NCBI GenBank assembly: GCA_039924845.1
Contig: JBDTAC010000018.1
Location: 1-49,633 of the forward strand
Reading direction: 5' to 3'
From: Bacteroidia bacterium
GTDB lineage: Bacteria; Bacteroidota; Bacteroidia; DATLTG01
DNA length: 49,633 nucleotides
Below the pieces are notes generated by a model. It was not told the DNA's origin and did not search any database. It saw nothing but the letters and a program-made list of their open reading frames with translations. Position numbers and translations under genes: made by a program. Positions 18,194 through 27,518 of the stretch are shown one piece after another (the stretch's first letter is position 1; the number at the start of each line of letters is the position of its first letter).

Positions 18194-18910
18194 ATGAAAT
18201 TAGATATTTTAGCATTTGGCGCGCATCCTGATGACGTGGATTTATCGTGCGCTGGCGTACTTTTAAAACACGCAGCAATAGGAAAAAAAACAGGTATTGT
18301 GGATTTAACGATGGGTCAATTGGGAACACGCGGAAGTGCCGAACTGCGCTTGATAGAAGCTGAAAATGCTCGAAAAATATTAAAGGCAAGCGTACGCGAT
18401 AATTTAAAAATGGAAGATGGTTATTTTGTAAATGATAGCAAACATCAACTCGAAATCATTAAAAAAATAAGACAATACCAACCTGAAATTGTATTGGCGA
18501 ATGCTATTTACGATCGTCATCCCGATCACGGAAAAGCTTCCACACTTGTTTCTGAAGCTTGTTTTTATTCCGGCTTACGAAAAATTGAAACTGAATTAAA
18601 TGGTCAGCAACAACAAGCCTGGCGACCAAAAGCAGTGTATCATTACATTCAATATAAAAATATTGAGCCACATTTTGTAGTAGATATAAGTGATTTTATC
18701 GATCAGAAAATGGAAGCAATTAAAGCATTTTCTTCTCAGTTTTACGATCCAAAATCAAAGGAGCCAGAAACTGTTATTTCATCAAAAGATTATTTGGAAC
18801 ACATTTATCAACGCGCTGCAGATATGGGCAGAATTATCAATGTGAAATATGCAGAAGGCTTTACGGTAGAGCGTTATCCGGGTGTTGAAAATTTATTTCA
18901 TCTTAGCTAA
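18194..18910 (+). CDS. bshB1: Bacillithiol biosynthesis deacetylase BshB1
   Basis: A 238-residue LmbE/PIG-L-family zinc deacetylase. The metal motif AHPDDVD is at residues 10-16 and a second site is seen at IYDRHPDHGKAS, with the family sequence TMGQLGTRGSAELRLIEAENARKIL typical of BshB1. It removes the acetyl group from GlcNAc-malate in the cytoplasm to make GlcN-malate, a step in making the thiol bacillithiol used by many Bacteroidota. The gene lies directly downstream of a thiol peroxidase gene. Confidence 0.93.
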   Translation: MKLDILAFGAHPDDVDLSCAGVLLKHAAIGKKTGIVDLTMGQLGTRGSAELRLIEAENARKILKASVRDNLKMEDGYFVNDSKHQLEIIKKIRQYQPEIVLANAIYDRHPDHGKASTLVSEACFYSGLRKIETELNGQQQQAWRPKAVYHYIQYKNIEPHFVVDISDFIDQKMEAIKAFSSQFYDPKSKEPETVISSKDYLEHIYQRAADMGRIINVKYAEGFTVERYPGVENLFHLS

Positions 18911-18930
18911 AGTTAGAAAAAACACTTCGC

Positions 18931-18946
18931 GAAAAAATATTTTTTC
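18931..18946 (+). repeat. A/T palindrome upstream of the LptF/G gene
   Basis: GAAAAAATATTTTTTC, a perfect 16-base palindrome, lies in the 52-base gap between bshB1 and the permease gene and ends 16 bases before its ATG. Confidence 0.7.
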
Positions 18947-18962
18947 AAAGTCCCAATGATTC

Positions 18963-20411
18963 ATGCGGATAAAAACACTTCATAAATTTATTTTAAAATC
19001 TTACTTAGGACCTTTTATCCTCACGTTTTTCATCACCAATTTTATTTTGTTGATGCAGTTTTTATGGCTCTATGTGGATGATTTAGTGGGAAAAGGCTTG
19101 GGCTGGATAGTAATTACAAAATTTATGGCTCTCGCTGCCATTACGCTTATTCCTTTGGGATTACCACTTGCCATCCTACTTTCCTCCATTATGACCTTCG
19201 GAACTATGGGCGAACATTACGAATTAGCAGCTATGAAATCGTCTGGACTTTCCTTGCAAAAAATAATGCAACCATTAATTATTACTTCTATTATCATTAG
19301 TGTTTCTGCTTTTTATTTTTCAAATAATGTACTGCCTTTCGTGAATTTAAAAATGGGATCTTTACTTTGGGATATTCGCCAATCCAAGCCTGCATTGAAT
19401 ATTCAAGAAGGCGTTTTTTACGATGGTATTAGTGGATACAGCATTCGCGTAGGAAAAAAAGATGCCGACGGACAAGGCATTCACGATGTAATGATTTACG
19501 ACCATACCACCAACGAAGGCAATTACAAAGTCATTTTGGCAAAGTCTGGAAAAATGGCACTTTCCGCAGATAAAAATTTTTTGATTTTAACTTTACGAGA
19601 TGGAAATAGTTACGAGGAAATTCGAAATTCTCAACAAGATAGAATCACGCATCCCATGCTAACACAGAAATTTGGCGAAGAAATTATTCGTTTCGATTTG
19701 TCTGGATTTAAATTAACACGTACCAACGAAGATTTATTTAAAAGTGATTATCAGATGTTAAACGTTCACCAATTGCAGGAATCCATTGATTCAATACAAA
19801 AAAAGCAAGTGAAACGCACGGATGAATTAGCAAAAGTATTGCGTACCGATTACCTCAGTAAAACCAATTTATTTATCAAATTAAATACGGATAAAAAAGA
19901 TAGTTTGCCTATTTTAACTTGTGAAAATTATTTTTCAAAACTTCCAAAAGGAGAACGATTAAAAATTTTAGAAACTTCTGCAAACATTGTCAGAAGCGCC
20001 AAGGCAACGCTCGAAGCAACACAACAAGAATTGAGTAATAACAACGATGCCGTGGTGCGCGATAAAATTGAATGGCACAAAAAATACACTTTGTCGTTTG
20101 CCTGTTTGGTCTTGTTTTTTATTGGAGCACCTCTTGGCGCAATCATCCGCAAAGGCGGGTTAGGTATGCCTGCTGTCGTTTCCATTATCTTCTTCGTAAT
20201 CTTTTGGGTGGTTTCTATTATTGGAGAAAAATTTGCAAAAGAACAAGTTTTACCAGTTTATCAAGGCATGTGGCTTGCATCTGCCGTTCTTTTACCAATT
20301 GGAGTTTTTCTTACTTACAAAGCTACAGCAGATTCTTCGCTCTTTGATATCGAAACATATATTGCTCCGATTAAGAGAATTTTTCAAAAGAAAATAAAAG
20401 TTTCGAAATAA
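18963..20411 (+). CDS. LptF/LptG-family lipopolysaccharide export permease
   Basis: A 482-residue YjgP/YjgQ-family protein: three N-terminal membrane helices (FILTFFITNFILLMQFLWLYV, FMALAAITLIPLGLPLAILLSSIMTFG, IITSIIISVSAFYF), a large periplasmic domain (about residues 125-370), and three C-terminal helices (FACLVLFFIGAPLGAIIRKGGLGMPAVVSIIFFVIFWV). The GAPLGAIIRKGG segment is typical. Such proteins form with LptB the ABC machine that extracts lipopolysaccharide from the inner membrane. Whether it is F or G is not decided. KdsC upstream also serves LPS. Confidence 0.9.
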   Translation: MRIKTLHKFILKSYLGPFILTFFITNFILLMQFLWLYVDDLVGKGLGWIVITKFMALAAITLIPLGLPLAILLSSIMTFGTMGEHYELAAMKSSGLSLQKIMQPLIITSIIISVSAFYFSNNVLPFVNLKMGSLLWDIRQSKPALNIQEGVFYDGISGYSIRVGKKDADGQGIHDVMIYDHTTNEGNYKVILAKSGKMALSADKNFLILTLRDGNSYEEIRNSQQDRITHPMLTQKFGEEIIRFDLSGFKLTRTNEDLFKSDYQMLNVHQLQESIDSIQKKQVKRTDELAKVLRTDYLSKTNLFIKLNTDKKDSLPILTCENYFSKLPKGERLKILETSANIVRSAKATLEATQQELSNNNDAVVRDKIEWHKKYTLSFACLVLFFIGAPLGAIIRKGGLGMPAVVSIIFFVIFWVVSIIGEKFAKEQVLPVYQGMWLASAVLLPIGVFLTYKATADSSLFDIETYIAPIKRIFQKKIKVSK

Positions 20412-20416
20412 AAATT

Positions 20417-21628
20417 ATGCGAATACTTCAGCTCTCCAACAAAATGCCTTTTCCGCCGAGAGACGGAGGTTGTTTGGGTATTCACAATTTTTCGATGGGT
20501 TTGTTGGAAGCTGGTCACGAACTGAAAATAATGGCCATTAATACACCTAAACATTTTACAAAAATAAATTCGCTACCAACAGAATATCTTCAAAAGACCA
20601 ATATTGAAGCTATATTCGTGGATACTGACGTAAAAACAATTCCTGCTTTTTTAAATTTGTTTAGCTCCAAATCTTACAACGTAACACGATTTTACTCTAA
20701 AGAATTAGAAGAGAAATTAAGCGAAGTACTTCAAAAAAACACATTTGATATTATTCAACTGGAAAGCATTTTTATGTGTCCGTATTTGGAAACAATACGA
20801 AAAAATTCAAAAGCAAAAATAATTTTGCGCGCACACAACGTGGAACATATTATTTGGGAACGATTGGCTGAAAACGAAAAAAACAGTTTCAAAAAAATAT
20901 ATTTACAATTGCTTTCAAAGCGATTAAAAAAATACGAGATGGAACAATTTAATCGTGTGGATGGAATTACGACTGTTACCTTGGATGATTTAGAAATTAT
21001 TAAAAAATCAGGATGCAAAAAATCAATTCAACATATTCCATTTGCCATTGATATTGAGCATTTAAAACCGAAACCAGAAGTTGCAGAACCTTTTTCCTTA
21101 TTCCATTTAGGCGCAATGGATTGGATGCCAAATCAAGAAGGAATTCGTTGGTTCATTGATCATGTTTGGGGAAAATTACATGAAAAAAATCCAACCTTAA
21201 AATTTTATATTGCCGGACGAAACATGCCTGATTGGCTTTTAAAATTAGCTAAAAAAAATATTTTTGTAGCAGGAGAAATTGAAGATTCAATTTCATTTAT
21301 ACAATCAAAATCCGTTATGATTGTTCCTTTGTTTTCAGGTGGCGGAATTCGTGTGAAGATTATAGAAGGTTTGGCACTCGGAAAAGCAATTATTGCTACA
21401 AGCATTGCTGCTGAAGGAATTTCATACGAGAATAAAAAAAATATTTTCATCGCTAATTTGCCAAAAGAATTTATTGAATGTATTGAAAAAATAATTTTTG
21501 ACGCCGATCTTTTAAAAAACACAGGCGAAAATGCGCGAAAATTGGCGGAAGAAATGTATGACATCAAAAAAATAATTTTTCGACTGACGCAATTTTATTC
21601 AGAGATTCTTAATCCAACGACAACGTGA
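20417..21628 (+). CDS. Glycosyltransferase, GT4-like
   Basis: The 403-residue GT-B enzyme has an N-terminal acceptor half (LQLSNKMPFPPRDGGCLGIHNFSMGLLEAGHELKIMAINTPKH) and a C-terminal nucleotide-sugar half with GAMDWMPNQEGIRWFIDHVW, FYIAGRNMPDWLLKLAKKNIFVAGEIED and PLFSGGGIRVKIIEGLALGKAIIATSIAAEGI, the family's E-x7-E region. Probably adds a sugar to a surface glycan or LPS core; donor and acceptor are unknown. It overlaps the next glycosyltransferase start by three bases. Three palindrome copies lie near its 3' end (21251, 21485, 21565). Confidence 0.87.
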   Translation: MRILQLSNKMPFPPRDGGCLGIHNFSMGLLEAGHELKIMAINTPKHFTKINSLPTEYLQKTNIEAIFVDTDVKTIPAFLNLFSSKSYNVTRFYSKELEEKLSEVLQKNTFDIIQLESIFMCPYLETIRKNSKAKIILRAHNVEHIIWERLAENEKNSFKKIYLQLLSKRLKKYEMEQFNRVDGITTVTLDDLEIIKKSGCKKSIQHIPFAIDIEHLKPKPEVAEPFSLFHLGAMDWMPNQEGIRWFIDHVWGKLHEKNPTLKFYIAGRNMPDWLLKLAKKNIFVAGEIEDSISFIQSKSVMIVPLFSGGGIRVKIIEGLALGKAIIATSIAAEGISYENKKNIFIANLPKEFIECIEKIIFDADLLKNTGENARKLAEEMYDIKKIIFRLTQFYSEILNPTTT

Positions 21629-22809
21629 AATTACTGATTGTTTTGTCGAGAGTGCCCTACCCGCTTGAAAAAGGTGATAAATTGCGTGCATACAATCAGC
21701 TAAAAGAATTAGCTAAAAAAAATGAAATTATTCTATTTGCCATTAATGACGGTACTTTGCACAAAGATGCAATCCATGAATTAAAAAAATATTGCAGCAA
21801 AATAAAAATCGTTTCGCTCTCAAAGCCTCAAATAGTTTGGAATTTAGTGCGTGGATTTTTTACTGGATTACCTTTTCAAGTAGCATATTTTTATTTCAAA
21901 AAAGCGCAGATAGAATTCGATTCATTCATTCAAAAAGAAAAACCGGAACATATTTATTGTCAATTAATCCGCACCAGTGAATATGTAAAAAATTATTCAA
22001 ACATTCCGAAAACATTGGATTATATGGATATTTTTTCAAAAGGAATGGAACGGCGAAAAGAAAAAGCATCTGTTTTTCTAAAACCTTTTTTTGGAATAGA
22101 ATACAAACGATTAATGAAGTATGAAAAAAATATTTTTGATTCGTTCGATCAAAAAATTATTATTTCGGAGCAGGATAAAAACTTCATTCCTCATTTCGAA
22201 AAGCAAGCTATACAAGTAATTCCGAACGGAGTAGATTTTTCTTTTTTTAAGCCTTCTGAAGAGAAAAAGAAATTTGAAATTTTATTTAATGGCAATATGA
22301 ATTATCCACCAAACGTAGAAAGCGTGGATTATTTAGTAAAAAAAATCCTCCCTTTAGTTCATCAAAAATTACCGAAAACAAAATTACTTATTTCGGGAGC
22401 TTCGCCTTCCTCTAAAGTACTTGCATTGCAATCTCCATTTGTTTTTGTAAGTGGCTGGACGAACGATATTCGCAAAAATTTCGCAAAATCAAAAATATTG
22501 GTCGCGCCGATGCAAATTAGTATTGGCTTGCAAAATAAATTATTGGAAGCGATGGCAATGCAAATTCCGTGTGTTACTTCTTCACTTGCTAATAATGCGC
22601 TGGGCGCAAAAAACGGGACTGAAATTTTAGTTGCCGATGAACCAGAAGAATACGCCAAACATATTTTATATTTACTCGAAAATCCTGAAAAAGCAGCAGA
22701 AATTGCGCTTAACGGATTTCAATTTGTTGTAAAAAAATACAATTGGGAAAATAGCGTTGCTCAATTACAATTTATTTTTGAACGCGAAAAAAGCACTTCG
22801 AAAAAATAA
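21625..22809 (+). CDS. Glycosyltransferase, GT4-like (GTG start)
   Basis: A 394-residue GT-B glycosyltransferase starting with GTG inside the previous gene's stop (GTGA overlap). N-terminus: LLIVLSRVPYPLEKGDKLRAYNQLKELAKKNEIILFAI; C-terminal half: NGVDFSFFKP, ILFNGNMNYPPNVESVDYLVKKILPLV, LLISGASPSSKVLALQSPFVFVSGWTNDI and VAPMQISIGLQNKLLEAMAMQIPCVTSSLANNALGA. The N-terminal hexapeptide-like pattern resembles sugar transferases linked with exopolysaccharide systems. Coupled to the upstream paralogue, so the two probably act on the same glycan. Its TAA stop is the centre of a palindrome copy (22800-22815). Confidence 0.87.
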   Translation: MKLLIVLSRVPYPLEKGDKLRAYNQLKELAKKNEIILFAINDGTLHKDAIHELKKYCSKIKIVSLSKPQIVWNLVRGFFTGLPFQVAYFYFKKAQIEFDSFIQKEKPEHIYCQLIRTSEYVKNYSNIPKTLDYMDIFSKGMERRKEKASVFLKPFFGIEYKRLMKYEKNIFDSFDQKIIISEQDKNFIPHFEKQAIQVIPNGVDFSFFKPSEEKKKFEILFNGNMNYPPNVESVDYLVKKILPLVHQKLPKTKLLISGASPSSKVLALQSPFVFVSGWTNDIRKNFAKSKILVAPMQISIGLQNKLLEAMAMQIPCVTSSLANNALGAKNGTEILVADEPEEYAKHILYLLENPEKAAEIALNGFQFVVKKYNWENSVAQLQFIFEREKSTSKK

Positions 22810-22826
22810 TTTTTCAACGTGCTTTT
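22787..22826. terminator. Hairpin between convergent genes with the A/T palindrome as its core
   Basis: AAAAGCAC at 22789-22796 pairs with GTGCTTTT at 22819-22826, and between them the palindrome GAAAAAATAATTTTTC (22800-22815) makes the upper stem, with three non-pairing bases on each side. It overlaps the stop codons of both the plus-strand glycosyltransferase and the minus-strand cca gene, as expected of a bidirectional terminator. Confidence 0.65.
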
Positions 22827-24231
22827 ATAAGCCCATTTCTTTTCCTTTTGAAAGCATAAATTGGAACGCTGCTTCACGTTCATTCGGAATCAAACCATCT
22901 AAAATAGCCTCTCGTATCAAGGTTTTTAAAACGCCTACTTCTCTTCCTGGTTTCAAATTAAACGTATTGATAATATCTTCTCCAGAAACGGGCGGCTGCC
23001 AATTTCTAATTTTATCTTTCTCTTCAATTTCTTTTATTTTCTCGCGAACAATTTCAAAATTTTTGAGATAACGTTTTACCTTATTTTCATTTTTTGAAGT
23101 GATGTCGGCTTCGCACAATGTCATCAAATCGTCCATTTCTTCACCTGCTTCAAAAAGCAATCTGCGTACAGCACTATCCGTTACAATTTCTTTGGAAAGC
23201 ACAATTGGTCGAAGATGTAGCAAAACCATTTTCTGAACATATTTCATTTTTTCGTTCAAAGGAAGTTTCAAATCAGCGAAAATTTTTGGTACCATTCGCG
23301 CACCTTTGTCTTCGTGTCCGTGAAAAGTCCAGCCGTGTTCTTTTTCAAAACGTTTAGTTGCTGGTTTTGCAATATCGTGTAAAATGGCAGCCCAACGTAG
23401 CCAAAGGTTATCCGTGTTTTTAGAAATATTATCCAACACTTCCAAAGTATGATAAAAATTATCTTTGTGTGATTTTCCGTCAATGGTTTCAACGCCGTAC
23501 AACAAAGTCATTTGTGAAAAAATAATTTTCAAGAGACCCGAATCAAACAATAATTTGAAGCCTACCGAGGGTTTCGGAGAAAGAATAATTTTATTCAGTT
23601 CATCCGCAATCCGCTCTTTCGAAACAATTTTAATCCGAAAGGCATTTTTCGCAATCGAGTCCAACGATTTTTTTTCTATTTCAAAATTTAATTGCGAAGA
23701 AAAACGAATGGCGCGCATCATCCGCAAAGGATCGTCAGAATAAGTAATATCTGGGTCAAGCGGCGTACGAATAATTTTATTTTCGATGTCGTTTACACCG
23801 CCAAATGAATCCAATAAATTCCCAAATGTTTTTTTATTCAAACTAATTGCCAAGGCATTAATCGTAAAATCTCTGCGGTTTTGATCGTCCTCCAAAGTGC
23901 CTTGTTCCACCAGAGGATTTCGTGATTCTGCTCGATAGGATTCCTTGCGAGCACCCACAAATTCTACTTCAAAATCTGGCGTTTTTAATTGAGCTGTTCC
24001 AAAATTTTTAAAAAAATGCACTTCTGGTTTGGGCGAAAATTTCTCGGACACTTTATGCGCTAAATCAATGCCATTGCCAATTACTACCACATCAATATCT
24101 CTACAGGGTCGTTGCATAATGGCATCCCGCACGTATCCGCCCACCACGTAAACCTCTGCGTGCATTTCGTCGGCAGCTTCTGAAATGGCTTTAAAAACAG
24201 GTTGTTGGAGATATTCTGTGAATGCTTTCAA
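22825..24231 (-). CDS. cca: CCA tRNA nucleotidyltransferase with HD domain
   Basis: A 468-residue protein. The N-terminal polymerase domain shows [26 protein letters not shown] (GGxVRD and DxD), then [13 protein letters not shown] and [20 protein letters not shown], the class II polyA-polymerase/CCA signature. The C-terminal HD domain shows [34 protein letters not shown], the metal-binding HD for phosphohydrolase activity. It adds or repairs the CCA 3' end of tRNA in the cytoplasm. The start is four bases after the upstream threonylcarbamoyl-AMP synthase stop, so both form a tRNA-processing operon. Confidence 0.93.
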   Translation of the reverse strand: MKAFTEYLQQPVFKAISEAADEMHAEVYVVGGYVRDAIMQRPCRDIDVVVIGNGIDLAHKVSEKFSPKPEVHFFKNFGTAQLKTPDFEVEFVGARKESYRAESRNPLVEQGTLEDDQNRRDFTINALAISLNKKTFGNLLDSFGGVNDIENKIIRTPLDPDITYSDDPLRMMRAIRFSSQLNFEIEKKSLDSIAKNAFRIKIVSKERIADELNKIILSPKPSVGFKLLFDSGLLKIIFSQMTLLYGVETIDGKSHKDNFYHTLEVLDNISKNTDNLWLRWAAILHDIAKPATKRFEKEHGWTFHGHEDKGARMVPKIFADLKLPLNEKMKYVQKMVLLHLRPIVLSKEIVTDSAVRRLLFEAGEEMDDLMTLCEADITSKNENKVKRYLKNFEIVREKIKEIEEKDKIRNWQPPVSGEDIINTFNLKPGREVGVLKTLIREAILDGLIPNEREAAFQFMLSKGKEMGL

Positions 24232-24234
24232 TTT

Positions 24235-24804
24235 TTATTTTCTCAAAATTTTTATTTCACCGTGAAGCCCTAACTGAATGATAGCAGAGGCTTGCGTATT
24301 TCTTTTTTCGGAATGCGAATGTACCACATAATCTACGCCGTTCAAAATAGCCGAAGAAATTTCCGAAAAAGATGCGGGCGAAGGTTCTCCGCTAATGTTG
24401 GCAGATGTTGATACTATTGGCTTTCCGAGCCGTTGAATTAATTTTCGGCAAAAATCATCTTTCGTAATTCGAATCCCGATGCTACCATCTTCGGCAAGCA
24501 CATTGGGTGCAAAACCGCGCGCTTTCGGATAAATAATCGTAAGCGGTTTTTCTGTGAATTCGATTAAATCCCACGCGAGTGCTGGCACATCCAAAATATA
24601 TTTATTCAAATTTTCGGGGCGATCAAGTAACACGATTAAACTTTTAGATTCATTTCTTTTTTTTACAAAAAAAATTTTTTCGACTGCTTTCTTGTTGGTT
24701 GCATCACAGCCAATTCCCCAAATTGTATCCGTCGGATATAAAATAGTTCCGCCTGATTTCAACGTTTTTACGGCTTCCTGTAAAGCAATTTCATCTACGC
24801 TCAT
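24235..24804 (-). CDS. tsaC: L-threonylcarbamoyladenylate synthase (Sua5/YrdC/TsaC family)
   Basis: The 189-residue protein is a single YrdC domain: GGTILYPTDTIWGIGCDATNKKAVEKIFFVKKRNESKSLIVLL, then SIGIRITKDDFCRKLIQRLGKPIVSTSANISGEPSPASFSEI. These include the KxRxxxKs nucleotide site and the STSANxSG motif. It makes threonylcarbamoyl-AMP from threonine, bicarbonate and ATP for the t6A37 modification of tRNA. The long C-terminal Sua5 domain is absent, so it is the short form. In operon with cca. Confidence 0.92.
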   Translation of the reverse strand: MSVDEIALQEAVKTLKSGGTILYPTDTIWGIGCDATNKKAVEKIFFVKKRNESKSLIVLLDRPENLNKYILDVPALAWDLIEFTEKPLTIIYPKARGFAPNVLAEDGSIGIRITKDDFCRKLIQRLGKPIVSTSANISGEPSPASFSEISSAILNGVDYVVHSHSEKRNTQASAIIQLGLHGEIKILRK

Positions 24805-24808
24805 TTTA

Positions 24809-24816
24809 CAAAAGTA
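24809..24816 (-). promoter_or_regulatory. -7 box (TACTTTTG on minus strand) immediately before the tsaC start
   Basis: CAAAAGTA on the plus strand reads TACTTTTG on the minus strand, an exact TAnnTTTG, and ends only four bases before the ATG, so the transcript would begin at or inside the start codon if this box is used (leaderless-like). Confidence 0.4.
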
Positions 24817-24898
24817 GTTTTAATCTTCGAAAAGAAATTTCAAAAGCATTCTTTTTTTTTAAAAAAAATTCACTTGAAATTGATTAAAAAAAACCTAT

Positions 24899-24906
24899 TA
24901 TCTTTG
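24899..24906 (+). promoter_or_regulatory. -7 box (TATCTTTG) before the GT-C-like membrane protein
   Basis: Exact TAnnTTTG; a TTG at 24874-24876 lies 22 bases upstream and another at 24880-24882 lies 16 upstream, near the usual -33 spacing. ATG is at 24951; an A4/T7 near-copy of the palindrome lies in the leader. Confidence 0.55.
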
Positions 24907-24950
24907 ACTCTGGCTCGAAATCAAAATATTTTTTTGCACAAATACTCTCA

Positions 24951-26228
24951 ATGAAATCATTCTTCGGAAAAGTTTTTATTTTTTTGCTCCTTCCTATTAC
25001 AATTTTCTTGACTTTTAATATCCAAAATCGGCATAAATACAACGATTATCACAGTGTGATTTTTGCAGATGCTGCTGGTTATTATGTTTATTTACCGATG
25101 TGGTACATTTACGGAAACAACGCGAAAGCCTTTCCAAATGGCGAAGATACAATTACCGGAAATGGTTTTCATTTTGATAAAGTGAGTAATAAAATAGATA
25201 CAAAATATTTGTGTGGCGTAGCTTTAATGCAAACTCCTTTTTTTTTGACAGCCAATTATTTGGCTCCAAGTTTCGGATTTAAAGCAGACGGTTTTTCAAA
25301 AATATATTATTGGGCAATTATGATGGCTGGTGTTTTTTACGCTTGTTTCGGACTGCTTTTACTATATCATTTTCTTAGCAGATTCTATCGCCCAATCGAA
25401 TCGTTTATTACAACACTTGCCTTTTTTTTAGGTACTAATTTATATTTCTATTCTATCTCGCGGCAAGGAATGTCACACGTTTATACGTTTTTTTTATTTT
25501 CTCTTTTTCTGTATTTAATTCCATTTTTTTACGAAAAACAAACAGTAAAAAATTGTATCGGAATTGCCTTTACGTTTGCACTGATCGTTTTTATTCGTCC
25601 AACTAATTTTATTCTTTTATTTTTCTTTTTATTGTACGATGTAAACTCTCTAAAAAAGCTGCGCGAAAAAATATTTTTTTGGAGCACTCATTTTCAGATT
25701 TTTTTCTGGATGCTTTTAGCAGCAATTCTTGTAGCGATCCCACAGTTTATTTATTGGAAAGAAACGTTTCATCGTTTCATTACGTATTCGTACTCCAACG
25801 AATCTTTTATTTATTGGAAAAATCCGCAAATTTTAAAACTTTGGTTTAGTACCAACAACGGGCTATTTTTGTTCGCTCCACTCCTACTCATCAGTATCTT
25901 CGGTATTTTTTGGATGATCAAAAAATCAGCACTAAACGGCTGGCTCATCGGAATTTTATTTCTTTTCGCAACTTATATTTTTGCCAGTTGGTGGTGTTGG
26001 TGGTTCGGTTGCTCTTTGGGTTCACGCAGTTTCATTGACTTTTATCCGATTTTAGCGATTCCATTTGGATATTGCTTGCATCATTCCGAAAAAAAAATTT
26101 CCAAAGCCTTAATTTTCATCTTGATTATTTTATGCATTATCCTCAATATGAAAATGACGTATTACTACGATGGCTGCTTCAACGGAGGAATCTGGGATTT
26201 TAATGCATACTTAAAACTGATTCATTAA
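24951..26228 (+). CDS. Polytopic membrane protein, GT-C glycosyltransferase-like
   Basis: A 425-residue protein with about ten membrane helices. The first extracytoplasmic loop contains FADAAGYYVYLPMWYIYG, an early acidic residue followed by YYxYLP, as in GT-C mannosyltransferase-like proteins (dolichyl/undecaprenyl-phosphate-sugar users). The C-terminal region has FASWWCWWFGCSLGSRSFIDFYPILAIPFGY, also seen in this group of Bacteroidota hypothetical membrane proteins. It stands alone between divergent and convergent neighbours. I infer envelope glycan or lipid glycosylation, but no enzyme activity can be assigned. Confidence 0.7.
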   Translation: MKSFFGKVFIFLLLPITIFLTFNIQNRHKYNDYHSVIFADAAGYYVYLPMWYIYGNNAKAFPNGEDTITGNGFHFDKVSNKIDTKYLCGVALMQTPFFLTANYLAPSFGFKADGFSKIYYWAIMMAGVFYACFGLLLLYHFLSRFYRPIESFITTLAFFLGTNLYFYSISRQGMSHVYTFFLFSLFLYLIPFFYEKQTVKNCIGIAFTFALIVFIRPTNFILLFFFLLYDVNSLKKLREKIFFWSTHFQIFFWMLLAAILVAIPQFIYWKETFHRFITYSYSNESFIYWKNPQILKLWFSTNNGLFLFAPLLLISIFGIFWMIKKSALNGWLIGILFLFATYIFASWWCWWFGCSLGSRSFIDFYPILAIPFGYCLHHSEKKISKALIFILIILCIILNMKMTYYYDGCFNGGIWDFNAYLKLIH

Positions 26229-26243
26229 AATTATTTTTTCATT

Positions 26244-26285
26244 AAAAAAGGGCTTTGAAAAATTAATTTTTCAAAGCCCTTTTTT
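26244..26285. terminator. Perfect 42-base palindrome, bidirectional terminator
   Basis: A 21-base arm and its exact reverse complement meet at 26264/26265. From the outside inwards an arm reads A6, GGGC, TTTG, A5, TT, so on each strand a GC stem with a T6 tail is formed. It lies between the convergent GT-C-like gene and the porP/sprF-like gene. Its core GAAAAATTAATTTTTC is a variant of the dispersed A/T palindrome. Confidence 0.85.
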
Positions 26286-26318
26286 AGAATAAAATTTTGT
26301 CAGAAAATAAAAAACAAT

Positions 26319-27368
26319 TTACAATTTAGCTTTAGAACCTCTGTGGGTGTAATGTGTTAAGGTTGGAACAATGTATTTTAATGATATTTCCAAACCGCCC
26401 ATTCCAAAAGGAGATGGCATTTCATAATCAGAAAAATTAAAATCATAGCTTACACCGAAACCAATATTTTTAAGTTCTAACTGAGTAAGAAAAATGAAGG
26501 AATCACCTATTCGATAATAACCGGCAAACATCAAAGAGGATTCTCGCACGTAACCCGTGTAAAGGGATTTCATTTTTAATTGTGTTTTAATTCCTGTACC
26601 AATGGTTAATTCCGTTGATGGACCTTGACTGGCATAATAAAATGCAGGAACAAGAGAACCGTTGGAATTTTTGAAGTCGAACGTAGCTGTACCGTGTACC
26701 ACTAATTTTGGATAAAGTGTTTCGTTGGGAGAAGAATAAAAACTGATGTTGGGCTTATTAAAATGCGAATACGAAATTCCTAAATTAGCACTCAAAGCGT
26801 CGTGAGAAGTAGAGTTATAAGCCGGTTTGTAAAAACGCCAATCTAAGCCAGTTCCAAAATCTAAATAATTAAGTGCAGCAGCAGTCAAATGCTCACCAGA
26901 AGGAAGCAGGGAATTGTATTTCACGCCATCAAATTGATTATCCCAAGTAAGGCTGCCCAAGGAAAGACTTCTTTGTGCAAATCCACCCTCAAAACCAAGT
27001 GCTAAATCATTGTGTAAATCCAAATGAATACCGCTTGCTAAACTTAAATTAGCTTGCATTAAACCCAATTGTGCATCGCCGGCTTTATCATCATAAATAG
27101 ATAAACCTGGTGCTAAAAAAACACGCGGAGAATTTTGTAATAAGTTTTTAAAATCGAAAGAAGCAGCATACGTGGTATAAGGTAACCATTGCTGTTTGTA
27201 ATTGATGATGGCTCGAAATTGTCCGTCAAAATCGCCCGTAAGCGCAGGATTCATAGACAATGGCGCATTGTTGAATTGCGAAAAGTGGATATCCTGAGCA
27301 ACAACATTTGTTACCATTAAGAACACTCCAGAAGTAAGCAACAACTTTATTTTTCTAAGTATCACCAT
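26319..27368 (-). CDS. PorP/SprF-family T9SS outer-membrane protein
   Basis: About 349 residues from ATG 27368. A signal peptide (ILRKIKLLLTSGVFLMVTNVVAQ) is followed by DIHFSQFNNAPLSMNPALTGDFDGQFRAIINYKQQW, the start signature of the PorP/SprF family, and a beta-rich body ending in FGMGGLEISLKYIVP. These outer-membrane beta-barrels support T9SS export and are often specific partners for type B cargo, as SprF is for SprB. A frame from 27395 was rejected because that TTG is part of a -7 box. It lies about 3.5 kb from a type B adhesin gene (30890), a plausible cargo. Confidence 0.88.
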   Translation of the reverse strand: MVILRKIKLLLTSGVFLMVTNVVAQDIHFSQFNNAPLSMNPALTGDFDGQFRAIINYKQQWLPYTTYAASFDFKNLLQNSPRVFLAPGLSIYDDKAGDAQLGLMQANLSLASGIHLDLHNDLALGFEGGFAQRSLSLGSLTWDNQFDGVKYNSLLPSGEHLTAAALNYLDFGTGLDWRFYKPAYNSTSHDALSANLGISYSHFNKPNISFYSSPNETLYPKLVVHGTATFDFKNSNGSLVPAFYYASQGPSTELTIGTGIKTQLKMKSLYTGYVRESSLMFAGYYRIGDSFIFLTQLELKNIGFGVSYDFNFSDYEMPSPFGMGGLEISLKYIVPTLTHYTHRGSKAKL

Positions 27369-27392
27369 ACATTTATGGTAGTTATTTGCATG

Positions 27393-27400
27393 CAAATATA
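27393..27400 (-). promoter_or_regulatory. -7 box (TATATTTG on minus strand) of the porP/sprF-like gene
   Basis: CAAATATA on plus reads TATATTTG on minus, 24 bases before ATG 27368. A TTG lies about 15 bases upstream and a TTTC a little further. The box settles the start choice, since a longer ORF would begin inside it. Confidence 0.55.
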
Positions 27401-27518
27401 AAAATAGCGTTTGTACAATTGAAACATTTGAGGCGAAATATCTGAAAAATTTTCTAATAAACCCATTTTTTTGTTTATTTTTTTTGAAGTCCTAAAAAAT
27501 AAGATGTTTAATAGTGTT

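Noticed and set aside
27369-27395. Longer start of the porP/sprF-like gene at TTG 27395
   Set aside because: The TTG is the end of the TATATTTG -7 box on the minus strand, so transcription could not include it as a start.
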